Positions 35,320 through 42,601 of a stretch of 64,000 bases of DNA are shown piece by piece. Every line of letters starts with the position of its first letter. Positions within the stretch are counted from its first letter, which is position 1. A model generated the notes under the pieces. It had not been told where the DNA came from, did not search any database, and saw only the letters and a program-made list of their open reading frames with translations. Source of the DNA: Sinomonas terrae (GTDB taxonomy: Bacteria > Actinomycetota > Actinomycetes > Actinomycetales > Micrococcaceae); contig NZ_JAKZBV010000001.1 of assembly GCF_022539255.1 (NCBI RefSeq), forward strand, positions 2,790,001 to 2,854,000, in the 5' to 3' direction. Made by a program: the position numbers and the translations under genes.

Positions 35320-35835
35320 TCACTGGTTATTCCCAGCATCGAGCGCCTCGGCAGCTACCCGGAAGGCTCTTCCCGGTGGGTGCCCTTTGCGTGCCAGCAT
35401 TCCCACGAGCCGCCGCAACTCTCGATCCCGAGCGGCGGGATCCTCCCCGTCAAAAGGCCGCATCCGACGCTCGACGAGCTCACGAGCTGCCCCCAGTTCG
35501 TCCTCGTCGCTGAGCTCGGTGAGGGCCTCCTCGGCCACCGGACCGTCAATGCCCTTGGAGGCGAGTTCCCGGCGAAGAGCAGATTTCGAGAGACCTTTGG
35601 TGGCGAAGCGACTTCGGACCCACATCTCGGCAAAGTCAACGTCGTCGATGAGGCCGATATCCTCGAAGCGGTCGAGCAGCGCCGCAGCCACGTCCTCCGG
35701 GACACGTCGCTCCCGGAGTTTCACCGCGAGCTGATGCTTGCTCCGCGGCCCCAGCGTGAGTTGCCGGAGGAGGATCGCTCGGGCGACCGACTCGGGGTCG
35801 GCCTCGCGGTCCTCCTCCGGGTGGATTCCACTCAA
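35320..35835 (-). CDS. recX: RecA modulator RecX
   Basis: 171 residues made of three-helix repeats: ARAILLRQLTLGPRSKHQLAVKL-like first repeat, then LIDDVDFAEMWVRSR and LRRELASKGI. RecX inhibits RecA filament growth and ATPase. The only available start is TTG 35835, 3 bases after the recA stop, so it is translationally coupled and kept low by the weak codon. Order recA-recX is standard. Confidence 0.93.
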   Translation of the reverse strand: MSGIHPEEDREADPESVARAILLRQLTLGPRSKHQLAVKLRERRVPEDVAAALLDRFEDIGLIDDVDFAEMWVRSRFATKGLSKSALRRELASKGIDGPVAEEALTELSDEDELGAARELVERRMRPFDGEDPAARDRELRRLVGMLARKGHPPGRAFRVAAEALDAGNNQ

Positions 35836-35838
35836 GGA

Positions 35839-36885
35839 CTACTCGCCGTCGACAGCCTTGAGCCGCGGCATCTCCTCGGAGGGCTTGCTGATCCCGACAC
35901 CGAGCTTCTCCTTGATGAGCCGCTCGAGCTCATCCGCAAGCTCTGGGTTGTCGCGGAGGAACCGTCGCGAATTCTCCATGCCTTGGCCGAGCTGGTCGCC
36001 GTCGTAAGTGAACCATGAGCCCGACTTCTTGATGATGCCGTGCTCGACCCCCATGTCAATGATCCCGCCCTCGCGCGAAATCCCCTGGCCGTAGATGATG
36101 TCGAACTCTGCCTGCTTGAACGGCGGGGCCATCTTGTTCTTGACGATCTTCGCCTTCGTCCGGTTGCCGACCGAATCAGCACCCTCCTTGAGGGTCTGGA
36201 CGCGACGCACGTCGATGCGGACGGACGCGTAGAACTTGAGCGCCTTACCACCGGTCGTGGTCTCGGGCGAGCCAAAGAAAACGCCGATCTTCTCGCGCAG
36301 CTGGTTGATGAAGATCGCCGTGGTCTTCGTCTGGTTGAGGCGGCCGGTGACCTTGCGGAGCGCCTGGCTCATGAGACGAGCCTGGAGACCCACGTGGCTG
36401 TCGCCCATCTCGCCTTCGATCTCCGCACGCGGAACAAGGGCCGCCACCGAGTCGATGACGATGATGTCGAGCGAACCTGAACCGACGAGCATGTCCATGA
36501 TCTCGAGAGCCTGCTCACCCGTGTCGGGCTGAGAGACGAGAAGGGCGTCGGTGTCGACGCCGAGCTTGGCAGCATATTCCGGGTCGAGCGCATGCTCAGC
36601 GTCGATGAAGGCGGCAATCCCCCCATTGCGCTGGGCGTTGGCTACGGCATGCAGGGCAACGGTCGTCTTACCCGACGACTCAGGGCCATAGATCTCCACC
36701 ACGCGGCCGCGCGGGAGACCACCGATTCCGAGTGCAACGTCGAGTGCGATCGAGCCGGTCGGAATGACCTCGATGGGCGCGCGCGTGTCATCGCCGAGCC
36801 GCATGATCGAGCCCTTGCCGAACTGCTTGTCAATTTGCGCGAGAGCCGCCTCAAGGGCCTTTTCACGATCTGGCGCTGCCGCCAT
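35839..36885 (-). CDS. recA: Recombinase RecA
   Basis: A 348-residue strand-exchange ATPase and LexA coprotease. Walker A is GPESSGKT (67-74), Walker B LDIIVIDSVAALVPRAEIEG-like, loop L2 around FINQLREKIGVFFGSPETTTGG, and an acidic C-terminus. There is no intein. ATG 36885 has GGAGGTGG upstream; the upstream frame to 37170 is the leader. The leader is about 120 nt and an SOS box covers the promoter. Confidence 0.98.
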   Translation of the reverse strand: MAAAPDREKALEAALAQIDKQFGKGSIMRLGDDTRAPIEVIPTGSIALDVALGIGGLPRGRVVEIYGPESSGKTTVALHAVANAQRNGGIAAFIDAEHALDPEYAAKLGVDTDALLVSQPDTGEQALEIMDMLVGSGSLDIIVIDSVAALVPRAEIEGEMGDSHVGLQARLMSQALRKVTGRLNQTKTTAIFINQLREKIGVFFGSPETTTGGKALKFYASVRIDVRRVQTLKEGADSVGNRTKAKIVKNKMAPPFKQAEFDIIYGQGISREGGIIDMGVEHGIIKKSGSWFTYDGDQLGQGMENSRRFLRDNPELADELERLIKEKLGVGISKPSEEMPRLKAVDGE

Positions 36886-37012
36886 GGTCCACCTCCGGTC
36901 GGGGTTGTCGTTCAATCCACTCGCTACGCTACCGAGGGTCACCGACAGTCCAGCGCCCCGCGCTGGCGTATGTGGACAACTCGGCGGGAACCCGTGAATC
37001 TCCTCGACAACG

Positions 37013-37041
37013 AGAATACGCCGGCCCGAACAAACCTTCGA
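37013..37041 (-). promoter_or_regulatory. recA promoter with SOS box
   Basis: TATTCT (37018-37013) is preceded by a LexA-type box reading TCGAAGGTTTGTTCGG on the minus strand (37041-37026), 10 of 12 fixed positions. The box overlaps the expected -35, so LexA would block RNA polymerase. Confidence 0.65.
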
Positions 37042-37094
37042 ATAGGCAGGCGGGCGTGTTGCGGTTCTCCAAAGCGAGCCCAGTCCTGGCGATC

Positions 37095-37316
37095 TCAGTC
37101 CTTGAGCGGCCTGTCCTTGCCCAATCGGCGCTCGGGCGGGACGTCCTGCATGTCGCACACGGCGAGCCACACGGTCCGCGGGTTCTGCCCCGCCTTGAGG
37201 GCCTCCACAGCAGTGCGTCCGCCAACCGAAGTCAGCACGAGCGTAGACGCGAGGACCCGGGCATAGCCCGCACCGAACTCGTCCTCCATGAGCCGCCAGA
37301 AGTCGCTGTGCCGCAT
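37095..37316 (-). CDS. DUF3046 protein
   Basis: A 73-residue protein of unknown function, recognised by MRHSDFWRLMEDEFG and the C-terminal VCDMQDVPPERRLGKD. DUF3046 genes sit immediately upstream of recA in actinobacteria, including mycobacteria. ATG 37316 has a GGGAG site about 9 bases upstream. Short and charged, with no catalytic motif. Confidence 0.9.
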   Translation of the reverse strand: MRHSDFWRLMEDEFGAGYARVLASTLVLTSVGGRTAVEALKAGQNPRTVWLAVCDMQDVPPERRLGKDRPLKD

Positions 37317-37355
37317 CGGATCATTCTCCCATCGGTCCGTCTTCACCCGCCCACC

Positions 37356-37361
37356 TATGAT
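37356..37361 (+). promoter_or_regulatory. -10 element of MarR gene
   Basis: TATGAT stands 6 bases before ATG 37368 (leaderless). It is nearly consensus. Confidence 0.6.
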
Positions 37362-37367
37362 GGGCTC

Positions 37368-37925
37368 ATGCCAACCCCGAGCCAGGAACCGGAAGAGTTC
37401 GACGCTGCATTCGAGTCGATCGAACAGCAATTGAGCCTCTTCTGGCGCCGGGCCCGGGCGGTCTCCCACACGATCTCTCGTTCTCTGCACCCCGAAATCG
37501 AGCCGGGCGCGTACGGCCTGCTCATGATCCTTCAAAGGGAGGGCCCGCTCCGCGTCACGGAACTCGCAGCCCTCATCGGCATCGGAAAGCCTTCCGTAAG
37601 CCGACAGGTCGCTCTTCTCGAACAGATCGGACTCGTCGTGAAGGAAGACGACCCCTCGGACCGTCGAGCCCAGAGAGTGACCCTCAGCCCCGCGGGTGCT
37701 GCGGAGGTCGAGGAACTGCGACGCCGTCGGCTGTCGTTCTTCCGTGACGCACTCGGATCGTGGGACCTCGCCGACCTCTCGAGCCTTGCCGGCTACTTCT
37801 CGCGCGTCAACGCGGACCTGGCAACCGCGGGTCGCCGAAGGTCCGAGAGCCTCAGGCACACGCAGGAGGGGCCGGGTGTAAGCCCGGCCCCTCCTGACAA
37901 AGAGTCTGTGACTGGCGAAGATTAA
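37368..37925 (+). CDS. MarR-family transcriptional regulator
   Basis: 185 residues. A winged helix (about residues 40-125): GAYGLLMILQREGPLRVTEL, recognition helix region IGIGKPSVSRQVALLEQIGLV, and the wing DDPSDRRAQRVTLS. Ligand and targets are unknown. The last 20 or so codons form a 13-bp-stem hairpin, so the C-terminal tail (about residues 165-185) looks like translated terminator. Its TAA overlaps the clgR stop (TTAA). Confidence 0.88.
   Translation: MPTPSQEPEEFDAAFESIEQQLSLFWRRARAVSHTISRSLHPEIEPGAYGLLMILQREGPLRVTELAALIGIGKPSVSRQVALLEQIGLVVKEDDPSDRRAQRVTLSPAGAAEVEELRRRRLSFFRDALGSWDLADLSSLAGYFSRVNADLATAGRRRSESLRHTQEGPGVSPAPPDKESVTGED
37864..37895. terminator. Hairpin inside the MarR 3' coding end
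   Basis: AGGAGGGGCCGGG (37864-37876) pairs perfectly with CCCGGCCCCTCCT (37883-37895) over a 6-base loop. It lies 28-60 bp before the MarR stop and just beyond the clgR stop, so it can end transcription from both sides. No T-run on either strand. Confidence 0.6.
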
Positions 37926-38254
37926 CGAGACCCGCTGAGCTCGATGCCGAGTTCTTCAGAGAGGTCGCGTCCGTAGCGCTGGGAAAACTCCTGAGGAACG
38001 GTGTCCGGCACGGAAACGCCTTCGGCGACGGCGACACGGTCACTTACCTCGCGGAGCATGGCTGACAGCGGAACGTCCAACGCCGAGCAAATCGATGAGA
38101 GAAGCTCGGAAGAGGCTTCCTTCTGGCCCCGCTCGACCTCGCTCAGGTAACCAAGCGAGACCCGCGCGTTGTGAGAGACTTCACGGAGCGTGCGGCCCTG
38201 ACGCTGGCGGACGTCACGGAGGACGTCTCCAATCTCATGACGCAGAACTACCAT
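37922..38254 (-). CDS. clgR: XRE-family regulator ClgR
   Basis: A 110-residue helix-turn-helix protein whose VVLRHEIGDVLRDVRQRQGRTL and VSLGYLSEVERGQKEASSELL are characteristic of ClgR, activator of clp protease and stress genes in actinobacteria. ClgR is itself a Clp substrate, and the C-terminal LSGSR may be a degron (inference). ATG 38254 has AAGGAG 7 bases upstream, deciding it over the in-frame 38347. Order with cinA-pgsA-ftsK matches mycobacteria and corynebacteria. Confidence 0.92.
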   Translation of the reverse strand: MVVLRHEIGDVLRDVRQRQGRTLREVSHNARVSLGYLSEVERGQKEASSELLSSICSALDVPLSAMLREVSDRVAVAEGVSVPDTVPQEFSQRYGRDLSEELGIELSGSR

Positions 38255-38492
38255 TTTGCGCTCCTTCTTCTCTTCAGGGGCGATTTCAGCCAAGCCCACA
38301 TTGCGCCAGCGGACTACGCCATTGACGGTTACGGGCTGCTTGACCATGTGTATCAGTGCGCTCCTTGTTCGCGGGGCCCGGGCTCCCGGGCTTCCGTGTG
38401 ACCCATCCTAGTGCCGCCGATCCTTGACGACACTAGAGACAACTCTCTGACGTGGTGGTTTGTTCCCCGCTGACTCCCGAGCCTACCCAAAG
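38255..38492. other. clgR upstream region
   Basis: This 238-bp gap before clgR holds a candidate -10 TAGGAT on the minus strand near 38410 and a GCCCGGG/CCCGGGC palindrome (38376-38391) in the probable leader. I see no coding potential and no convincing ClgR operator. Confidence 0.4.
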
Positions 38493-38984
38493 TCACAGCT
38501 CGCTCTCAGTTTCCGGAAAAGCCAGAGCCGTGAAGAGAGTCTCGAGGGCCGCGTCCCGTGCGGCGCCCCGGATCTCAGCGCGCGAGCCCGAAAAGTGGCA
38601 CTCGCGCACCTCCGTCCGCTCCGGTCCAGCGACGGCGACGAACACAGTTCCCACCGGCTTCCCGTCGAGAGGGTCAGGTCCCGCCACGCCCGTCGTCGAC
38701 ACCCCGTAGTCCGCGCCGCACGCTTTTCGCGCCCCCTGCGCCATCTGCCGGGCGACCTCGGCATCCACCGATCCCGCCTCAGCCAGAAGCTCTCGCGAGA
38801 CCTCGAGAAGCTGAGCCTTCACCTCGCTCGCGTAGCTCACGACGCCCCCGCGCAGCATTGCCGAGGCACCGGGAACATCCGCAAGGGTGGCGGCGACGAG
38901 GCCGGCGGTGAGCGATTCCGCCGTCGCAGCCGTCACCCCGCGCGCGATGAACGCCGCAACTACGTCCTGGGCTCGCACCAGCAT
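38493..38984 (-). CDS. CinA C-terminal domain, nicotinamide-nucleotide amidase
   Basis: About 163 residues, equal to the PncC half of CinA: TAATAESLTAGLVAATLADVPG, SYASEVKAQLL and STTGVAGPDPLDGKPVGTVF. It deamidates NMN to NaMN in pyridine nucleotide salvage; the N-terminal COG1058 half is absent, as is common. ATG 38984 follows the pgsA stop closely with GAGGTGGGG upstream; GTG 38990 is an alternative. Confidence 0.92.
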   Translation of the reverse strand: MLVRAQDVVAAFIARGVTAATAESLTAGLVAATLADVPGASAMLRGGVVSYASEVKAQLLEVSRELLAEAGSVDAEVARQMAQGARKACGADYGVSTTGVAGPDPLDGKPVGTVFVAVAGPERTEVRECHFSGSRAEIRGAARDAALETLFTALAFPETESEL

Positions 38985-38991
38985 CCCCACC

Positions 38992-39630
38992 TCACCTTGC
39001 CTTCAGCGCTTCGGCGCGAAGCCGCGCAGCCTTCATCACGTAGTCGACCCCGGTCACGACCGTAACGGCGACGGCCGCGAGCATGACGACCAGAGCGACG
39101 ACCGGCACAACAGGCGCGACGTACCGCAGTGGCAGAAGGAACAGAACGAGTGCGATGGTCTGGAGCACGGTCTTGAGCTTGCCCCCCGACGACGCCGGCA
39201 TGACTCCGTACCGGATCACCACGAACCGCAGAGCCGTAATCCCCCACTCCCGCACGAGGATCACGATCGTGATCCACCACGGGAGCTCACCGAGCACCGA
39301 GAGCAGCACGAGTGCCGCACCGGTGAGAAGCTTGTCCGCAATCGGGTCTGCAATCTTCCCGAAGTTCGTCACCAGATTGCGACGGCGTGCGATCTGGCCG
39401 TCGAGCTGATCGGTGTACATCGCCACCGCGAAGGCCGCGAGAGCAAGCCACCGGAGCAGCCCCTGATGCGAATCATCCGCCAGCATGAACCAGACGAACA
39501 CCGGGACGAGGACGATCCGGAACATCGTGAGGGCGTTGGGCAGATTCCAGAGCTGGGACGGCCCGGGGCCACTTTGCTCCGGACCCTCTTGTTCAGGTCC
39601 GCCCTGCCCAGGCGGCTGTGCGGTGCTCAC
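38992..39630 (-). CDS. pgsA: CDP-alcohol phosphatidyltransferase, PgsA-like
   Basis: 212 residues. An N-terminal Gln/Gly/Pro-rich tail (about 25 residues), then about 5-6 membrane helices with the CDP-alcohol motif in DQLDGQIARRRN followed by GKIADPIADK, carrying the metal-binding aspartates. Expected to make phosphatidylglycerol phosphate from CDP-diacylglycerol; related acceptors cannot be excluded. GTG 39630 is 6 bases after TAGGCT, which contains the ftsK stop codon. Confidence 0.93.
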   Translation of the reverse strand: MSTAQPPGQGGPEQEGPEQSGPGPSQLWNLPNALTMFRIVLVPVFVWFMLADDSHQGLLRWLALAAFAVAMYTDQLDGQIARRRNLVTNFGKIADPIADKLLTGAALVLLSVLGELPWWITIVILVREWGITALRFVVIRYGVMPASSGGKLKTVLQTIALVLFLLPLRYVAPVVPVVALVVMLAAVAVTVVTGVDYVMKAARLRAEALKAR

Positions 39631-39636
39631 CAACCC

Positions 39637-39642
39637 AGCCTA
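39637..39642 (-). promoter_or_regulatory. -10 element of pgsA overlapping the ftsK stop
   Basis: TAGGCT stands 6 bases before GTG 39630; its TAG is the ftsK stop. pgsA can therefore start its own leaderless mRNA at the end of ftsK. Confidence 0.5.
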
Positions 39643-42507
39643 GCGGCCGGTGAGCTGCCAGGCGTCCTCGCCCCCGCCGTCGTCGTCCTCGTCGTAGTAG
39701 TCCACCGCTTGGGTGCGGTCGTCGAGGTCCGCCGCAACGAGGTCTTCTGCGTAGGGCGAGGCGACCGCCTGATCGCCCAGGTGGTGGTTCGCGTTGGCGT
39801 TCTCTGCCAGCGCCTGCTCGGTGTGGCTCGCCGGGGAGGACGACGGCGAGTCCTCCCCTCGGAGGGCCGCAAGGACGGCAGGCAGATCGTCGGGCTTGAC
39901 CAGGACGTCGCGTGCTTTCGAGCCCTCGGAAGGGCCGACGACGCCGCGGCTCTCGAGGAGGTCCATGAGCCGACCGGCCTTCGCGAAGCCGACCCGAAGC
40001 TTCCGCTGGAGCATCGAGGTCGAGCCGAACTGGGTGGTCACGACAAGCTCTGTGGCCTGGAGCAAGACTTCGAGATCGTCGCCGATCTCCTCGTCGATCT
40101 GCTTCTTCTCAGGCTCGGCGGCGACGTCCTCCCGGTACGTCACCTGCAGTTGGCCCTTGACGTGCTCGACCACCTGATGGATCTCCGACTCGGAGACCCA
40201 CGCGCCCTGCACACGCATCGGCTTGGAAGCGCCCATCGGCAGGAAGAGTGCATCGCCCTGGCCGATGAGCTTCTCCGCGCCCGGCTGATCGAGGACGACC
40301 CGGGAGTCGGTGACCGACGAGGTCGCGAAGGCCATACGCGAGGGAACGTTCGCCTTGATGAGGCCGGTCACGACGTCTACCGACGGCCGCTGGGTCGCCA
40401 GCACGAGGTGGATGCCCGCCGCACGCGCAAGCTGCGTGATGCGCACGATCGAGTCCTCGACGTCTCGGGGGGCGACCATCATGAGGTCGGCGAGCTCGTC
40501 CACGATCACGAGGAGGTAGGGGTAGGCCTTGATCTTGCGCTCGGAGCCCGGCGGCGGCACAACCTTCCCAGCTCGGACCGCCTTGTTGAAGTCGTCGATG
40601 TGCTTGAAGCCGTAGTTGGCCAGGTCGTCGTACCGCGCATCCATCTCCCGCACGACCCACTGAAGGGCCTCAGCCGCCTTCTTCGGGTTCGTGATGATGG
40701 GCGTGATGAGGTGCGGGACGCCCTCGTACGCGGTCAGCTCGACCCGCTTGGGGTCGACCATGACCATGCGGACCTCGTCCGGAGTGGCCCGCATGAGGAT
40801 CGACGTGATCATCGAGTTCACGAACGACGACTTGCCCGCGCCGGTCGCACCCGCGACGAGCATGTGCGGCATCTTGGCCAGATTCGCGACGACGAACCCG
40901 CCCTCGACGTCTTTGCCGACCCCCATGACCATCGGGTGTTCGGTCCGCCGGGCGTTCTGGCTCCGCAGCACGTCCCCGAGCGATACGGTCTCGCGGTCGG
41001 TGTTCGGGATCTCGATGCCGATCGCGCTCTTGCCGGGGATGGGGCTCAGGATCCGAACATCCGAACTCGCAACGGCGTACGCGATGTTCTTGCTCAGCGC
41101 CGTGACCTTCTCGACCTTCGTCCCGGAGGCGAGCTCGATCTCGTACCGCGTGACCGTCGGGCCGCGGCTGAAGCCCGTCACTTCGGCGTCGACGTTGAAC
41201 TGCTGGAGCGTGTTGGTCAGCGCCGCGACGATCGCGTCGTTCGCCTCGGTGCGCTCCTTCGGGGCAGTCCCCTGCACGAGGAGCTCCGACGACGGGAGGG
41301 TGTAGGTGACGTCTCCCGCGAGCTGGAGCTGCTCGGTCCGCTGGGGAATGGGCGACGGCGGGGCCACTGGCGGGCGGGGCGCGGAAGGCACGATCGGCGC
41401 GGCTGCGGCGACGGCGGGGACTGCCACCGTCGGAATGGACTCCGTGGCCCCTTCCGGCGCCTTGTCCGCCCCCTTGCCGCCCCCGCGCGCGGCGCGGATC
41501 TTCTCGATCGCGGCCTCGGCCTGTGATCGGCCTTGGCCTGACAGAGCCTCGGTGGGCTCATCCTCTCCGACGACGGCGCGCTCGTACGGCTCGTCGCCAG
41601 CGAAGCCGTCCGGCAGCTCCGATTCTTCCGCGTCCTCGTCACGGCCGAACAGGCGGCGCTTCTTCTTGGGCAACTTCTCAGAGCCTCGCGCGGCCTCTTG
41701 GGCGCGCCTCTCCGAATCGTAGAGGTAGCTGCGGTCGTGGCCGGCACCCTCGTCGCCACGGTCCCTCAGATCCGCGCCCACCAAGTAGTCCCACGCTCCT
41801 CGGAGCCGCCGCGGAATCGCGGTGAACGGCGTCGCCGTGACGATGAGCACCGAGACACACGCGAGGAACGAGAACACGAGCAGCGGCACCACCGGATGGA
41901 TGGACGCCAAGAGCGATGCAGCGAGGAAACCGAGCATGCCGCCTGCACCGCGGAGCGCGTCGAAGCCGTCTGCCGGGGAAGGGAGACCGCCGATGACGTC
42001 GGCGATGCCGCTTCCGGAGAAAGCCATGATCAGGAACCCGATGCCGACGCGATTGTTGCCACGCTGGTCCTCCGGATGCCGAAAGAGCCGCACGGCGCAC
42101 ACCGCGAGCATGAGCGGGAGCACGAGCGAGATCCAGCCGAACGTCCCGTTGACGACGGCGTACACGCCATCCGGGAACCAGCCGTGCCAGCCCCACCACG
42201 AGAACGTCGCAATGAAGACGGCAAGCGCGAGGTTGAACAGGCCTGCGCCGTCACGGCGGGCCGCAGGATCGAGATCGCTCACGTCCGTGCCGATACGGCG
42301 CACCCCTGCACCCACTGCGTGGGCGACACCCTGCCATGCTCCCCCGACGACGCGTGCGAGCCAGGGCTGGCCCGAATCTCTCGTCGTGACGGAAGATGAC
42401 CTGCCCGAGGGGCGCTTCGACCCGGAACCAGAGCTCTTGCCCTGGCCTGACCGGGCCGATTGGCCGGACCGGGTGGCTCTTGGCGCGGAGGAAGTGCGAG
42501 TCGCCAT
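39640..42507 (-). CDS. ftsK: DNA translocase FtsK
   Basis: 955 residues. A basic Ser/Arg-rich N-tail (1-45), about 4-5 membrane helices (about 75-230) that dock at the septum, an acidic linker (about 235-400), the RecA-like motor (Walker A VAGATGAGKSSF; Walker B VIVDELADLM), and a C-terminal gamma winged helix (LRVGFAKAGRLMDLLESRGVVG) that reads KOPS and activates XerCD/dif. The extreme C-terminus is acidic. ATG 42507 has TACCGT 7 bases upstream. Confidence 0.97.
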   Translation of the reverse strand: MATRTSSAPRATRSGQSARSGQGKSSGSGSKRPSGRSSSVTTRDSGQPWLARVVGGAWQGVAHAVGAGVRRIGTDVSDLDPAARRDGAGLFNLALAVFIATFSWWGWHGWFPDGVYAVVNGTFGWISLVLPLMLAVCAVRLFRHPEDQRGNNRVGIGFLIMAFSGSGIADVIGGLPSPADGFDALRGAGGMLGFLAASLLASIHPVVPLLVFSFLACVSVLIVTATPFTAIPRRLRGAWDYLVGADLRDRGDEGAGHDRSYLYDSERRAQEAARGSEKLPKKKRRLFGRDEDAEESELPDGFAGDEPYERAVVGEDEPTEALSGQGRSQAEAAIEKIRAARGGGKGADKAPEGATESIPTVAVPAVAAAAPIVPSAPRPPVAPPSPIPQRTEQLQLAGDVTYTLPSSELLVQGTAPKERTEANDAIVAALTNTLQQFNVDAEVTGFSRGPTVTRYEIELASGTKVEKVTALSKNIAYAVASSDVRILSPIPGKSAIGIEIPNTDRETVSLGDVLRSQNARRTEHPMVMGVGKDVEGGFVVANLAKMPHMLVAGATGAGKSSFVNSMITSILMRATPDEVRMVMVDPKRVELTAYEGVPHLITPIITNPKKAAEALQWVVREMDARYDDLANYGFKHIDDFNKAVRAGKVVPPPGSERKIKAYPYLLVIVDELADLMMVAPRDVEDSIVRITQLARAAGIHLVLATQRPSVDVVTGLIKANVPSRMAFATSSVTDSRVVLDQPGAEKLIGQGDALFLPMGASKPMRVQGAWVSESEIHQVVEHVKGQLQVTYREDVAAEPEKKQIDEEIGDDLEVLLQATELVVTTQFGSTSMLQRKLRVGFAKAGRLMDLLESRGVVGPSEGSKARDVLVKPDDLPAVLAALRGEDSPSSSPASHTEQALAENANANHHLGDQAVASPYAEDLVAADLDDRTQAVDYYDEDDDGGGEDAWQLTGR

Positions 42508-42514
42508 GGTCCCT

Positions 42515-42520
42515 ACGGTA
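42515..42520 (-). promoter_or_regulatory. -10 element of ftsK
   Basis: TACCGT stands 7 bases before ATG 42507 (leaderless). The expected -35 would lie inside the rnj terminator hairpin. Confidence 0.5.
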
Positions 42521-42524
42521 GCGC

Positions 42525-42583
42525 GGAGGGCCGCCGAATCCGGGGACATCCACGACTAGCGCTCCCCGGTTCGGCGGCCCTCC
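42525..42583 (-). terminator. Long inverted repeat between rnj and ftsK
   Basis: The 21-base arm 42525-42545 (beginning GGAGGGCCGCCGAA) pairs with the 20-base arm 42564-42583 apart from a single bulged base; loop 18 bases. It lies 19 bp after the rnj stop and abuts the ftsK -10. Probably the rnj terminator; no T-run. Confidence 0.6.
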
Positions 42584-42601
42584 TGCGGCCGGCAGTTCCC
42601 G

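Noticed and set aside
35839..37170. Long N-terminal extension of recA (start 37170)
   Set aside because: The extension covers the promoter and SOS box; GGAGGTGG before ATG 36885 and the MAAAPDREKALE start decide the shorter form.
37922..38347. 141-codon version of clgR
   Set aside because: AAGGAG 7 bases before ATG 38254 and the ClgR-like VVLRHEIGDVL start favour 110 residues.
38887..41526. 879-codon plus-strand open frame opposite cinA, pgsA and ftsK
   Set aside because: Antisense shadow; no recognisable domains, and ftsK motifs are intact on the minus strand.
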